DNA of 64,000 nucleotides from Anodontia alba (GCA_964016985.1 OZ024827.1:15580374-15644373), one strand, 5' to 3'. Numbered from the stretch's first letter, positions 31,260 to 41,791 are shown. The notes: generated by a model not told the origin, from the letters alone. A program made the numbers and translations.

Positions 31260-31448
31260 CCGCAAGTAAAAGGAGCCAGTTGTGCTATCCTAGTGGTAAA
31301 TAAAAATACATTACAGGTATCTCATCAAATGGAAGCTGAATCAAGTAAAAAAAAAAAAAAAAAAAAATAAATAGAGCTGTTTCCTCTTCAAAATAAAAAC
31401 ATGCTTGGAGCATTGTCATAACATCATGTTTCCTTTTTTCGTTTTCAG

Positions 31449-31515
31449 CTGATGCAGTCATTTCCTGACAATCTCAGTTTTCTCAAACAGGAAAAGAAAC
31501 TGCCCATGATTCATG
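31449..31515 (+). CDS. ZCCHC2-like: ZCCHC2-like exon: PX domain, third segment
   Basis: Preceded by a pyrimidine-rich TTTTCAG and followed by GTAACG. Reads LMQSFPDN...FLKQEKKLPMIHG, with the last Gly split across the intron. The F-P-x-x-L...P motif fits the proline-containing membrane-facing loop of PX domains. Phase 0 in, phase 1 out. Confidence 0.86.
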
Positions 31516-31599
31516 GTAACGTATATTAGTCTCTCAGTTTTATTTTGTCACCTTGGCAACATGTATAAGACACCTTCAGATTATACTGTATCTCCCTAT

Positions 31600-31814
31600 G
31601 GTAAATTTCCTAAAATATATTAAAGCTTTATTCCATTTTTTTTTTTTTTTTTGCCTAAATTTTGCTTTTTATACAATTGTTACTTAAAATGGCAAACAGT
31701 GTAGACCCAGGTCAGACTGCTCCTTCAGGAACAGTCTGATCTGGGTCTGCACTGTTTGCATAGGCCATTTTGTCAGAAACTTTGGTATACCACATTTTAA
31801 GACAATTACTGTAA
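31600..31814. mobile_element. Family D MITE
   Basis: GGTAAATTTCCTAAAATATA start, TTTAAGACAATTACTG end, hairpin GCAAACAGTGTAGACCCAGG with CTGCTCCTTCAGGAACAG. Confidence 0.78.
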
Positions 31815-31843
31815 ATATCATATACATGTACATGGATAAGAGG

Positions 31844-31999
31844 CAGGGGTCATCCTAGAGGGCAATTTGGGAGAAAAAGTCTCCCTATCTTGAGCCGAAG
31901 GAGAAGTGAAAATGTAAAGAATGTATTCGCAAAACTTCTCTCTGAAATCCTGATATTGTCGCAAAACTTCTCCCTCTCTGAGCTCAAGGATGACCCCTG
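31844..31999. mobile_element. hAT-like MITE with CAGGGGTCATCCT ends, copy 2
   Basis: CAGGGGTCATCCTAGAGGGC ... CTCAAGGATGACCCCTG, opposite orientation to 10828-11022. It adjoins a family B hairpin remnant (32003-32090). Confidence 0.78.
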
Positions 32000-32189
32000 A
32001 AGAGATAAATAGTGTAGACCCTGATCAAACACTGCATTCTGGGACATCTGATCTGAGTCTACACTATTTGCTGAGGCATAAGTATCAAAAGTACCATATT
32101 AATTGAACTGGAATACCTCATTACGAAAACACACCTATTCAAATATATTGAAAATCTCACCACCAAAATCTGAAAGTTTTCAGATAAAA

Positions 32190-32320
32190 ACAGCTGATAT
32201 TTTTCATTTTTCTGCTCAAAAATAGAATGTGGGTACTCGTTAGAACCGCCTCACCGAGGCGGTTCTAACGAGTACGCACAATCTATGTTTTTAGCAGAAA
32301 TAAGAAAAACAGTGTGTACC
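32190..32320. mobile_element. Family W MITE with mirrored stem substitutions
   Basis: Stem GTACTCGTTAGAACCGCCTC / GAGGCGGTTCTAACGAGTAC is perfect although it differs from the usual GTACTCATTAGAAGCGCCTC at two positions in each arm. Confidence 0.72.
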
Positions 32321-32398
32321 CCTGTAAACCCCAGTTTTACTGTATAAAAGTGGGATTTAAGGGGGTCAAAATTATATAGATATGTTTTCGTGATGTTA

Positions 32399-32627
32399 AC
32401 ATTTACCACTCTCTGGGCTAAGTCAGCAGATGACAAATTGATGATATTTTCTTATTTTTCCTAGAAAACAAGATCTGACATTTCATGCAGATTGTCAGAC
32501 AATTTGGAGACAATTTGCATGAAACAATGTGCGTGAAATTCCAAATCCTGTTTTCGGGGGAAAAATAAGGAAAAAAAAAAAGCTTCCAGTATATCATCTG
32601 TTGAAAATTTTACCCAGAGTGCTAAAC
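32399..32627. mobile_element. Family F2 hairpin element
   Basis: ACCACTCTCTGGGCTAAGTC ... ATTTTACCCAGAGTGCTAAA, hairpin TTTGGAGACAATTTGCATG. Confidence 0.72.
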
Positions 32628-32635
32628 ATCACCTC

Positions 32636-32790
32636 CTTACCATAACCTCATGAAGTTTGAGCAACTCCATTTGATGACCATTGGATGTACATAAAATCTG
32701 AGATGAGTGACAACAGTGGAGACCCTGTTCTGCTGCATCTGATCTAGGTCTACACCATTTACCCTGGCCTATCCGTCTGAGATTACCATT
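32636..32790. mobile_element. Family B MITE, old copy
   Basis: CCATTTGATGACCATTGGATG, ACAGTGGAGACCCTGTTC, CTGGCCTATCCGTCTGAG. Confidence 0.5.
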
Positions 32791-32810
32791 TTAATCTTGG
32801 TGTTGGTCCA

Positions 32811-34051
32811 TAACTCATATTAGTCGTGAGACCCCCCAAAAAAAGTAATTGGCAAACAGTGCAGACCCAGATCAGACACTGTAGAATGGGGCATCAGATC
32901 AGGGTCTTCATTGTTTGCAAATAGTTTAGCCATTTTTGTATAGGAATATCTAAATCACATAGCCTGTCATACCTAAAACTGAAATTGGAATCTTCCAATA
33001 TACAGTGATTTTTTTAGGCGTGCGTCCCGCGTCCTGTACGCATAATTTTGCCAGAGGACGCAAAAAATTAGCCTCGGTGAGTCCCGTGGACTCATAAAAT
33101 TCTCAAAGGTAGGTACGTTTTGCTTTTTGAAATCTACTTTCATTTTCGGAAAAAGCGAATGCGGAAGCGGTGTTTCAGTACAGTATTTGGTAAAAGCAAA
33201 TACTGAAAGGCGTCGTGTCTCTACGGTACACCGATTTTACCTTTACAGTCAAATAATCAATACCAAGTTGTCCAGTACCGGAGGAAACCGTAGGGGACAC
33301 TAAAGTATTGGTTTTTAGTCTGCTGAGAACTTTTATCGTAACACCGTTTGACCTTGCAATTGTCAACAGGAAACAGGGATCGTTTTTTGTTTCTTTTTTT
33401 GAAAGAAGAAAAAGATGCACCCTAAAAAGATGATAAATCTAGACCCCTTACAGCAAACGCTGTTCCGTCTGCTAGGTCAGCAAATCAGACTGACACCGAC
33501 AACAAAGTCTGTGACTGCCGATGATGGCGATCTCGATAACGACAGTTCCCCTGAACCCACAAAGCAACAGACAAAAAAAAGTCTCTGCTTTGTATTACGG
33601 TCTAGTCAAAACAGACAAAATGTCTGTCCTTAATTATGCATCACAGGTATTTGATCATCTGTCACAAAAACTGAAGTTTTATGAAAACATTTTCATAAAC
33701 CTGTAGGTGAAAACATTTTCTTAACACTTCAGTTTTAATAGACAGTGGTACTATAGTTTCATATTTCTCAGGAAGTTTTCTGGAAAGAATTAAAGCAACT
33801 CAGTCACCATTATTTACTTTTATTGCACATCCAATTAAAATACTAAGAAAGTAATTATAAAACACCGTTACTCAAGTTCAAATGAAAGGTCTAGGACGCA
33901 ACAAAATATTTCACCACGAGTCCCAGGCTGGATGCATAGTTTGAGTTTGGGATGCATGAGTTCTGGACCTAGCGAGTTCCAGGACCCATAAAGGCAAAAT
34001 TATAAAAAAAATCACTGAATATATAGTGTGGGGGAGTTTAAAATGGGTTAA
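32811..34051. mobile_element. Family C MITE with a 1-kb hAT-like insertion
   Basis: Decayed left end (ATTAGTCGTGAGACCCC), hairpin GGCAAACAGTGCAGACCCAG, right end TTTAAAATGGGTTAA. Interrupted at 33003-34017. Confidence 0.78.
33003..34017. mobile_element. 1015-bp hAT-like element with CAGTGATTTTTTTA ends
   Basis: CAGTGATTTTTTTAGG ... ATAAAAAAAATCACTG, flanked by AATATA on both sides (32997-33002, 34018-34023). Internal open frames (72 codons at 33415, 81 on the - strand at 33175) show no transposase motif. Base composition differs from the surroundings, with CpG-rich stretches near 33020 and 33150. Confidence 0.78.
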
Positions 34052-34061
34052 TTTTCCTAAA

Positions 34062-34264
34062 TGTTCATACTTGTTAACATATTACCATACTAATCCTAAA
34101 ATATGAACAAGTTCATTTCTCTGCTTCTTGCTATGTCTAAAAATGGGTGGGTGAGTGGCATACAGGGTAGACCTTGATCAGAACCTGTATTCTTTGACAT
34201 ATGATCTGAGTCTACACTGTTTGCTCTGACCAATCTGTTTGAATGCTGATGGTAAATACGATAG
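34062..34264. mobile_element. Family B MITE
   Basis: ATTACCATACTAATCCTAAA, GCTATGTCTAAAAATGGGTGG, hairpin remnant, GATGGTAAATACGATA. Confidence 0.62.
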
Positions 34265-34296
34265 ATACCAGACAGAAATTACTAGTATCTTGCATC

Positions 34297-34510
34297 TTAA
34301 CCCTTGTCATGCTGAATAAATTAAGATGCCACGCTCACTTCAAATTTTCAGCCAGTCAGATTACTTGATCCAGGATGTTGATATAAATTCACATAATGAA
34401 TGACAAACAATGCAGATCCAGATCGGTTGGATTCTGAAGAAGCCAACTGATCTGGATCTACACTGTTTGCAAGGGCAGGGTATATCCGGGTTCAGCAGGA
34501 CAAGCGTTAA
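34297..34510 (+). mobile_element. Family A MITE
   Basis: TTAACCCTTGTCATGCTGAA ... CAGCAGGACAAGCGTTAA with CCAACTGATCTGGATC arm. Confidence 0.85.
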
Positions 34511-34528
34511 ATCTATCAACAATAGTTC

Positions 34529-34755
34529 TGAGCCCAGTTGTTCAAAGCTAACGACGTCGTTAGTTAACGATTCGTTAAAATTTACATCGAGTGATACGCA
34601 GATTTGCTGAAATGTTTTGCTGAAAAAATGTGAGTGCAAAAGCTACTCACATTTTTTCAGCAAACAATATTAGAATAATGTATATTGTATCGGCTAAAAC
34701 AGTTAACGAAATGACCCTTAACGAGCTTGTTAACTGTTTGAACAACTGGGCCCTG
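34529..34755. mobile_element. Family G hairpin MITE
   Basis: CTGAGCCCAGTTGTTCAAAG ... GAACAACTGGGCCCTG; hairpin AAAAATGTGAGTGCAAAAGC/TACTCACATTTTTTCAG. A family J remnant (34802-34900) and a poly-A run (35012-35033) follow. Confidence 0.83.
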
Positions 34756-35228
34756 AATTGGGGATGATTTATAAATGAGCAGCTACTTCAGAAAATGTAC
34801 CTTCGGACATACGCGCCTATCGAAAATTCAGATCAGCCTGCACATTTGTACAGTCTGATCAGAATCTTCACTGGGTATATAGTTGAATAGCCAAGGATGC
34901 AAAATTTCTTCATGCTGACAACAAAGACTCCGATCAGACTCCATGGATGCACAGGCTCATTTGAGTGTGTTAGTTGCACATGTAAGAAGGCATGTTTTCT
35001 TATGTTGTGGCACAAAAAAAAAAAAAAAAAAAAATCATTTTTGTTCCAAAATAGATCTAGTGGGTAATCATTGAATCTTGGTGTCAAGGTGATACTATTA
35101 AGCACAGACATGATATGTTTTGGTGCAGAAATAAGAAAAATTAGAAACAACAACAGTCAGTGTCTTTCGTCAGGACCTATAATTGGTACAAGCTAGTTTA
35201 TTAGAAACCTATTTGTAGGGCTATTACA

Positions 35229-35439
35229 GAGCTCTGGATAACAGGGGGGTAGCCACAAAATATTTTTTCATATTTTTCCATGAAAATATATGTTGTGGGT
35301 ACTCATTAGAAGTGCCTTGATGAGGCACTTCTAATGTGTACCACAACATATGTTTTGATGGAAAAAATAAGAAAAATATCAATATATATGGTTGGAAAAA
35401 AACAAAACAAAAACAAACCCTGTCTTATCTGGAGCTATG
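35229..35439. mobile_element. Family W hairpin MITE
   Basis: AGAGCTCTGGATAACAGGGG start, TGTCTTATCTGGAGCTATG end, perfect stem around ATTAGAAGTGCC/GGCACTTCTAAT. 35050-35150 carries an older, decayed copy. Confidence 0.8.
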
Positions 35440-35645
35440 TATTAAGGTAGTTGAATTACCCTTTTTACCTGATTCTGCCCAAGTAAGGAAATACTAAAGT
35501 GGTGTTAAGTGTATCCTTGAAAGGTGTAAGTTTATTACAATTCTCATTAATTGTGTAGTGACATGAGAAAAGTGCCTTTATTGTGTATGTGGACAACGAA
35601 GGCCTGGACCAGCCATTTGTTTGCACAGTCTAATCAGTGCCTTTG

Positions 35646-35972
35646 CAGGGATTTTCCTGTGTAATTTGGGGGCTAGAAATCGGCTCCAATTTTCCCCAAT
35701 TTAGAGACAAAAATTCTCAATTTCTCCTTTGTCAACATTTAGAGTAAAATAAGAATCATCATTGTTTATTAGTTTATTAATTCCTAAGTAATTGTCCTAA
35801 ATTCAAATCAGTGATAACACTGAAAAACAGACTGAATTATTTTTTTTAAAGTGATTTGAAACATGATTTGAAACAAACATGTTTCATATCTTCCGATGGA
35901 GTGATCCCAATTTTGTAAATTCACATGCTAAATTTCCCAAATTCAATGGCCTATGTTGAAGGAAAATCCCTG
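35646..35972. mobile_element. hAT-like element with CAGGGATTTTCC ends
   Basis: CAGGGATTTTCCT ... AGGAAAATCCCTG bounds 327 bp that carry several AATTTCCC/GGGAAAT motifs. Confidence 0.65.
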
Positions 35973-36068
35973 CTTTGTTTTCTCCTTTAAGAATCATTGG
36001 ATTGTGTAGAATATAACATCAGACGGAGAAACTGCTGATCAAACTGCACAGATATTTTTATCAGTGCT

Positions 36069-36298
36069 CTAACCCTTAAAGCGCCAAGAAAAAACTGCAT
36101 CTGAAAATGTCGTCTGTTTATGTCGTCTGCTGAATATTCCTGCAAACTTTATGAACCTAGTTTTGCATACAGGCAAACAGTGTGGACCCAGATCAGACTG
36201 CTCCTAAAGGAGCAGTCTGATCTGGGTCCACACTGTTTGCAGAAATGACTTTTAAAATCACAAGCAGATGAGAAAGCAGACGACAATTTAAGGGTTAA
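36069..36298. mobile_element. Family E piggyBac-like MITE
   Basis: CTAACCCTTAAAGCGCCAAG start (TTAA changed to CTAA), AATTTAAGGGTTAA end, perfect stem CAGATCAGACTGCTCC/GGAGCAGTCTGATCTG. Confidence 0.85.
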
Positions 36299-36307
36299 TA
36301 TAGGTGT

Positions 36308-36440
36308 ATCAAGATAAATATTTTTCTTATTTCTCCACTAAAACATAGATTGTTAGTACTCATTAGAAGTGCTTCTTGTGAGGAAATAAAAACATCAATA
36401 CTTTTTGGTTGACTAAAAACAACCCTATCTTGAGCTCTGT
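36308..36440. mobile_element. Family W MITE, right arm deleted
   Basis: AGATAAATATTTTTCTTATTTCTCC, TTGTTAGTACTCATTAGAAG, then direct passage to GAGGAAATAAAAACATCAAT. Confidence 0.6.
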
Positions 36441-36486
36441 TTCAAAATGTCTGCGTAAACAATAAGGGACATTTTCTCATGACAGG

Positions 36487-36678
36487 CATAGAACAGATAA
36501 GGCATTTTTTTCATCCGAAAAATGCTGATATCGTTCTTATTTCTCCACAAAAACATATGTTGTGAGTACTCATTAGAAGTGCCTCGGCGAGGCCCTTCTA
36601 TTGAGTACCCACAACATATGTTTTCGTGGAGAAATAGGAAAAATATTATGTGGATACCCCCTCTTATCTGTAGCTATG
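36487..36678. mobile_element. Family W hairpin MITE
   Basis: CATAGAACAGATAAGGCATT start, CTTATCTGTAGCTATG end; nearly perfect stem GTACTCATTAGAAGTGCCTC/GAGGCCCTTCTATTGAGTAC. It ends 35 bases before an exon. Confidence 0.85.
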
Positions 36679-36712
36679 GACAGGGCTTATTTTATTCTTT
36701 TTCTGCTTTCAG

Positions 36713-36764
36713 GAGCAAACAATCATATTGAGGAAAATAAAGAACAAATCAATATCTATACAAG
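36713..36764 (+). CDS. ZCCHC2-like: ZCCHC2-like exon: short PX-loop exon
   Basis: Preceded by CTGCTTTCAG and followed by GTAGGT. The 52 nt complete the split Gly, then read ANNHIEENKEQINIYTR, the Arg being split. It keeps the frame between the previous and next exons (phase 1 to 2). Too short to detect alone; support comes from frame continuity and both splice sites. Confidence 0.8.
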
Positions 36765-36772
36765 GTAGGTTC

Positions 36773-36958
36773 TAGCTCCAGATAAATGTGAGAGTTGAAG
36801 TTATATTTTGAACATTTTTTTGCTGAATTTGTTCCATAACATATTCTGTGGGTTATTATTGGAATCATCTCAGTGAGGTGACTCAAGTGAGTACCCATGA
36901 GGTATATTTTGTTGCAAAGTTATCATTTGATTACCCGCTCCCTTAATCTGGAGTTATG
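36773..36958. mobile_element. Family W MITE, diverged
   Basis: TAGCTCCAGATAAATGTGAG ... CTTAATCTGGAGTTATG, decayed stem. Confidence 0.65.
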
Positions 36959-36995
36959 TAAATATCAGAGATAACAGTGTATATGCATTAAACTT

Positions 36996-37206
36996 TACGA
37001 CTCTCTGGGCTAATTTTAGCAGATGGCAAATTGACAAATTTTTTTGTTATTTCTTTCCAGAAAATAGGTGTTGACATTTCATGCAAATTGTCTCCTCAAT
37101 ATCTCCAGAGGAGACACTTTACATGTCAAAGTTTTTTTTCTGGGAAAAATAAGAAAAAAATATTTCAAATTTCATCTGCTGAAATTTTACCCTGCGTACT
37201 AAGTGT
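36996..37206. mobile_element. Family F2 hairpin element
   Basis: CTCTCTGGGCTAATTTTAGC ... GAAATTTTACCCTGCGTACT; hairpin CATGCAAATTGTCTCCTCAA with GGAGACACTTTACATG. Confidence 0.68.
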
Positions 37207-37395
37207 TAAATAATTATTTATGAACAGTCAGGACTATAGAAAAGATGCTTTCTTTTGAACTCTGATACTTTATTGTTAAGATTTATTTATAGATATACAT
37301 ATATTTACAAGCAAGCAGTGTGGATAAAGTGTCTTGCTCAAGGACACAAAACAATGCTGGATCCAATCTAGATAACGTCCTAATCTCAAATTGAC

Positions 37396-37587
37396 CATAG
37401 CTACAGATAAGAGGGGGTATCCACATAATATTTTTCTTATTTCTCCACGAAAACATATGTTGTGGGTACTCATTAGAAGCGCCTCGGTGAGGTGCTTCTA
37501 ATGAGTACCCACAACATGTTTTCATGGAGAAATAAGAAAGATATCAGTAGTTTTCGGATGAAAAAAAGCGCCTTATCTGTTGCTATG
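37396..37587. mobile_element. Family W hairpin MITE, well preserved
   Basis: CATAGCTACAGATAAGAGGG ... CGCCTTATCTGTTGCTATG. Stem GTACTCATTAGAAGCGCCTC with one mismatch. Very similar to 58220-58412 and 60090-60282. Confidence 0.87.
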
Positions 37588-37659
37588 ATTGACACATCAC
37601 CACCATGCCATAGTGCTTCACACTATATCACAATGCTCTACTTCACCTTGCTGTTTTAA

Positions 37660-38850
37660 GCTTACTTGAGCCAAAGGCTCAGGATGAGCTATTGTGTTCA
37701 CTCGCTGTCCAGAGTTTGTCTGTCCATCTGTCTGTTCACACATGTGAACAACTTCTCTGAATCCCTTGGGCCAGTTTTCTACAAACTTCATGTGGAGCCT
37801 TCCGTCGAAAGGGGATTATAAATTTGTACAAAAACAGTATTCAATCTAATTACCGCATACACCCCTACGAGCGCACAGTCAAACAATTCTGTAGTCTTCA
37901 GATTACAATCCGTGTTTTTTTTAATCTACTTATTTATAAAAGCATGTGTTGTAGGTACTCATTTGAATTGCCTTGACTCATTGAGGCAATTCAAATGAGT
38001 ACCAACAACATATGCTTTATAAACAAAATCAGAAAAATAGGGGCACTGACATAATTAAATAATGCTCTCACAAAGTTCACTGCTGAGCTTACTTAAAAAT
38101 GTGTCCTTGTTAGGTGGATATTTTATTACAAGTTTTTCCAGCGATATTGAAAAACTTAAGCGCTCATTGTGGTAATTAGATCAAATATGGTAGTCAAGGT
38201 CCATGAAAAGATGAGATAAAGACACTTAAAAATCATCTCTAGAACCAAGAAAGCTTTGAGGCTAATTCTTGGTATATAGCATTAGGGACTCAAAGTCTAC
38301 TAAGTTTTGTTCAAATCATATTCTTGGGTTGACCTTTGACCTTTTTATGGCCAGTTCAAATTTGCTTCCCTATACATTTGTATGGGAAAACTTAAAAAAT
38401 CCTTTTCTCAAAATGTATTAAAGAATTATGGTGAAGCTTATAGTATGATCAGAGTAGCAAAATGTTTTAGTTACAATCAGAATTTTGTCCCCAGGGGATT
38501 ATCAGTATGCCCATACCCCAAGCTATATACATAAATAGAATAATCTGTCTTTAAACAATTCTTCCCGAGATACCACTTGACTTTTTTTTACCAAATTTCG
38601 GTTGGGTCTTTTGTTAAGGGATATTTGGAATTCGTTCAAAGGGTCCTGCTCTGTCGAAGTGGGGTTGAAAATTTGTACAAATGGTCACGGTCCAATGAAA
38701 AATGGCGACCATGCTCGTATGTGGTAAAAGCACATAAAGTCTTCTCCGAGAAATCTTTGAGGTTGAATCTTTATATATAGCATCAGCAACTCAAGGTTCT
38801 CCAATTTTTTTCATATGATGATCCTTGGTTGACCTTTGACCTTTTTACGG
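37660..38850 (+). repeat. T6: hairpin-headed element with long direct repeats, split by family H
   Basis: Head TTGAGCCAAAGGCTCAGGAT, then GTCTGTCCATCTGTCTGTTC. It continues after family H with two related segments about 520 bp apart (GGTTGACCTTTGACCTTTTT at about 38330 and 38830). It ends 55 bases before an exon. Confidence 0.65.
37839..38190. mobile_element. Family H MITE inside T6
   Basis: GTATTCAATCTAATTACCGC ... GGTAATTAGATCAAATATGG, then TA. Hairpin GTACTCATTTGAATTGCC/GGCAATTCAAATGAGTAC. Confidence 0.78.
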
Positions 38851-38904
38851 CATGGTCAGATTCGCTTCCCTGTTTATGAGATTCCTGAATTTTCTGTATT
38901 GCAG

Positions 38905-39095
38905 GTACTTGTCCCAGCTACCTCAGCATATACGACAATGTAACCATATGATCAGTTTCTTTGAGAATGGTACACCAGTTCCCATACCTGAGCGACCATC
39001 ACGGACGTCTCAAGATGCTGCTACCAGTCCATGTCTGCAACCTCCACCACCACAACCACCAGATCTCCAGGGTTATACACCTCTACCATTACCAG
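38905..39095 (+). CDS. ZCCHC2-like: ZCCHC2-like exon: end of PX domain and start of linker
   Basis: Preceded by TATTGCAG and followed by GTATGG. Reads YLSQLPQHIRQCNHMISFFE, which fits the last PX helix (L-P-x-x-I/V ... F-F), then moves into a Pro-rich linker (PERPSRTSQDAAT, then QPPPPQPPDL). 63 full codons plus split codons at both ends. Confidence 0.87.
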
Positions 39096-39136
39096 GTATG
39101 GTCATACTGATAATGAAGATGTGGACAGCAGGAATT

Positions 39137-39527
39137 ATAGCTTAATATAAGAGGGGATATCCAGATAATATTTTTTCTTATTTCTCCACAAAATGTGTGT
39201 TGTTGATACTCATTAGAGTACCCACAACATATCGAGGGTTGAGCGCAAGACTGGCGTAAGTCAGATGGTTGTTTTTCCCCAAACCTAATCTCCTCACCAT
39301 GAAGGCGTTATGAAGATTACAACATTTCTTTCTGTAAACAATGAAAATTTAGGTGCCATTGCTCGTATGAGCAATGGCACCTAAATTTGCATTGTTTACA
39401 AAGGGGTCCACATTGCCCCTAAACAAGGGTTTCAAAAATATGTTTGAGTTACTATAGTCTTGCGCTCAACCCTCGATATGTTTTCATTGAGAAATAAGAA
39501 AGATATCAGGACTTTTTCGGCTATGAG
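39137..39527. mobile_element. Family W MITE split by element I
   Basis: TATAGCTTAATATAAGAGGGG start; the left part runs to CCCACAACATAT, and the right part resumes ATATGTTTTCATTGAGAAAT after the insert. Confidence 0.75.
39233..39475. mobile_element. Element I: 243-bp hairpin MITE
   Basis: CGAGGGTTGAGCGCAAGACT ... AGTCTTGCGCTCAACCCTCG, 20-bp perfect ends. Centre stem AATTTAGGTGCCATTGCTC/GAGCAATGGCACCTAAATT. ATAT on both flanks. One copy seen. Confidence 0.85.
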
Positions 39528-39917
39528 GAAAAATGAGGATTTAGGAATGTAACTGATTTTTTTTTTGTTCATGTCTTGTGTCTATTGCATATAAATTGCT
39601 TTCTTTGTTGATGACAAGGGTTAAAGCCAAGTATTGGTATTTTGTTAATGATTATGATAGTGAATACTGTATCATCAAGTTACAGGTTTATATTGCTGCT
39701 GATAAGATCAACATATATCTGTTTTACTTATTAATGCTTGAACCTCCGTAGAATCACCTCAGTTCTAACTTTCCCAAGGTAAGGCTTGACATTTGATTTA
39801 TCTCCTTTTGAGAGAGTGTATAAAATGTTGAACCATGTTTGCTGATAAAAAAGTAAGGAACAATTTACTCATTTAAAATACATTTACTGGCTTTGCCTGT
39901 AGCATGTTAAATTTAAC

Positions 39918-40088
39918 TTTTATTTCTCTGTAAAACCATACATTGTGGGTACTCATTAGAAGTGCCTTGCCAAGGTGCTTTTAATGAGTAGCCATAACAA
40001 AAGTTTTCATGGAGAAATAAGAAAAATATCAATACTTTTCTGTTTAATGAAACAACACCAACAGAAAAAGACCTTATTTAGAGATATG
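39918..40088. mobile_element. Family W MITE
   Basis: TTTATTTCTCTGTAAAACCA, GGTACTCATTAGAAGTGCCTTG stem, GAGAAATAAGAAAAATATCAA, CCTTATTTAGAGATATG. 39528-39917 holds nothing recognisable. Confidence 0.72.
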
Positions 40089-40305
40089 AATAATTTTTCA
40101 ATGCCAGACAGATTCAGCACTTTCTCCAGTGAAAAGAATATAAGATTAGCACCAGTTTACACAAGCTGTGGAAATATTTTCTGCTTAACAGTTTCGAATT
40201 ACTCTTGATTCAATTATTCAAGGACTTCTTGATATGGCTGTTATCCCAACAGCAATCCTGATGGCAGCATATTTACCCTGTTTACCTGAACTATTTGGAC
40301 AGACG

Positions 40306-40494
40306 TCACAGCCCCAGATAAGGGGATATCCCATAAATAGTTTTTTTATTTCTCCACAAAATATGTTGTGGGTACTCATTAGAAGTGCTTTGCCGAAGTG
40401 CTTCTAGTCAGTACCAACATCATATGTTTTCATGGTGAAATAAGAAAAAATCAATACTTTTTGGTTGAAAAAGTGTCTAATTTGAAGCAATGGG
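40306..40494. mobile_element. Family W MITE
   Basis: CAGCCCCAGATAAGGGGATA start, GGTACTCATTAGAAGTGCTT stem, TTGGTTGAAAAAGTG right end. Confidence 0.72.
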
Positions 40495-40576
40495 CCATGT
40501 GCTTGTAGACAATTTAAACTGAGATCAGATTAGGAGCAGTTTGATATAAATCTGCACTATTAACCATTTAAACATA

Positions 40577-40795
40577 TGGTAAATGTCCTAAAATTTCTAA
40601 CGCTTTATTCTACACTATTTCTTTTCTGAATTTTTGCTTTTTATTCAATTGTTTCTTAAAATACTTTATGGAATAGCAAACAGTGTAGATCCTGATCAGA
40701 CTGCTCCTGAAGGTGCAGTCTGATCTGGGTCTGCACTGTTTGCACATAGCATTTTATGAGGAACTTTGGCGTACAATTTTTTTTGAAATTTACTA
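40577..40795. mobile_element. Family D MITE
   Basis: GGTAAATGTCCTAAAATTTC ... hairpin GCAAACAGTGTAGATCCTGA with CTGCTCCTGAAGGTGCAG; decayed right end. Confidence 0.75.
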
Positions 40796-40831
40796 TATTA
40801 CCCCGTTATAAAATGGACTTTTTCAAAATTT

Positions 40832-41040
40832 ATGATATTAAGTGAAATGGATACACTTTCAGGGAGGACAACTCTTGTCAAAATGGATTTGTATTCCTTC
40901 TGAAAAGGGCTCTAATCTAAATGGAAAGAATTTGCTCCCCATGGAGCAAATACTTTCTTTTTGGAATGGACCTCTTTTCAGAAGGGGTTGGTGTTCAGGA
41001 AAGCAGGGAGGAAATCACAAAGGTTATCTCCCTTGTAAAA
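40832..41040. mobile_element. Family O hairpin element
   Basis: AATGGATACACTTTCAGGGAGG, stem GAAAGAATTTGCTCC/GGAGCAAATACTTTC, CTTTTCAGAAGG, ATCTCCCTTGTAAAAATGG. Complete family ends are seen at 49156-49477. Confidence 0.65.
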
Positions 41041-41242
41041 ATGGCAGAAAATCTACCAAATGTATCCAGTCTCCAGTAAAATACAGGCTGAGTTTATACA
41101 GTAATTATGTCAGCTGTTACCTGTTAGAAGTATCAATGTGCAGATATTGTTTCTGCCAAAAAAAGACTTTTCCATGCTGAATCTGAGTTGATTATGGTAA
41201 TACATTGAATGGCATTCAGTCACTAATGTGTGCAACAGGGAG

Positions 41243-41430
41243 ATAAACCCTTTCATCCATTTTTGAATTTGGACACACCTATTGTTACAAAAAAGGATGT
41301 CAATCAAGATTCTACAACAGAATGGCAAACAGTGGAGATCCTGATGAGACAACTTGTTATGAGCCATCTCATCTTAAACTACACTGTTTGCATATGTATT
41401 GTTTTAGGTCTACCTGACTGAAAGGGTTAA
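41243..41430. mobile_element. P5: piggyBac-like MITE with AACCCTTTCA ends
   Basis: TAAACCCTTTCATCCATTTT ... CTGACTGAAAGGGTTAA. Hairpin GGCAAACAGTGGAGATCCTG with CTACACTGTTTGC. The ends differ from families A, C and E; one copy seen. Confidence 0.65.
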
Positions 41431-41448
41431 TCTCTAGACCTGACCGTA

Positions 41449-41791
41449 CCATATTTGACCTACCGGTAATTTTGGCACATACCCCTACAAGTGCACAGTC
41501 AAGTAATTTAGTAGTCTTTGTATTAGTCAGTACATTTACTTCTTTATAAAAGCATATGTTGTGGGTACTCATTTGAATTGCTTGGACAAGTTGAGGTAAT
41601 TCAAATGAGTACACACAACATATGGTTTAATGAAGAAAATCAGAAGAAAACCAAAAAAATTTTGCATGAGTATCTTCAATTATTCTCTCATGATCTTACT
41701 TTAAAGTGCACCTTTATTAGGTGGGTATTTTACTATTTTTCCAGTAATTTTGAAAAACCTAAGCACACAGTGGTCATTAGGTTGACTACGG
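41449..41791. mobile_element. Family H MITE
   Basis: CATATTTGACCTACCGGTAA ... TCATTAGGTTGACTACGG; hairpin ATGTTGTGGGTACTCATTTG / CAAATGAGTACACACAACAT. Confidence 0.75.

Noticed and set aside
33415..33633. 72-codon open frame with acidic and basic residues
   Set aside because: It looks somewhat protein-like, but it is inside the hAT-like element, has no neighbouring exons that fit, and no domain I can name.
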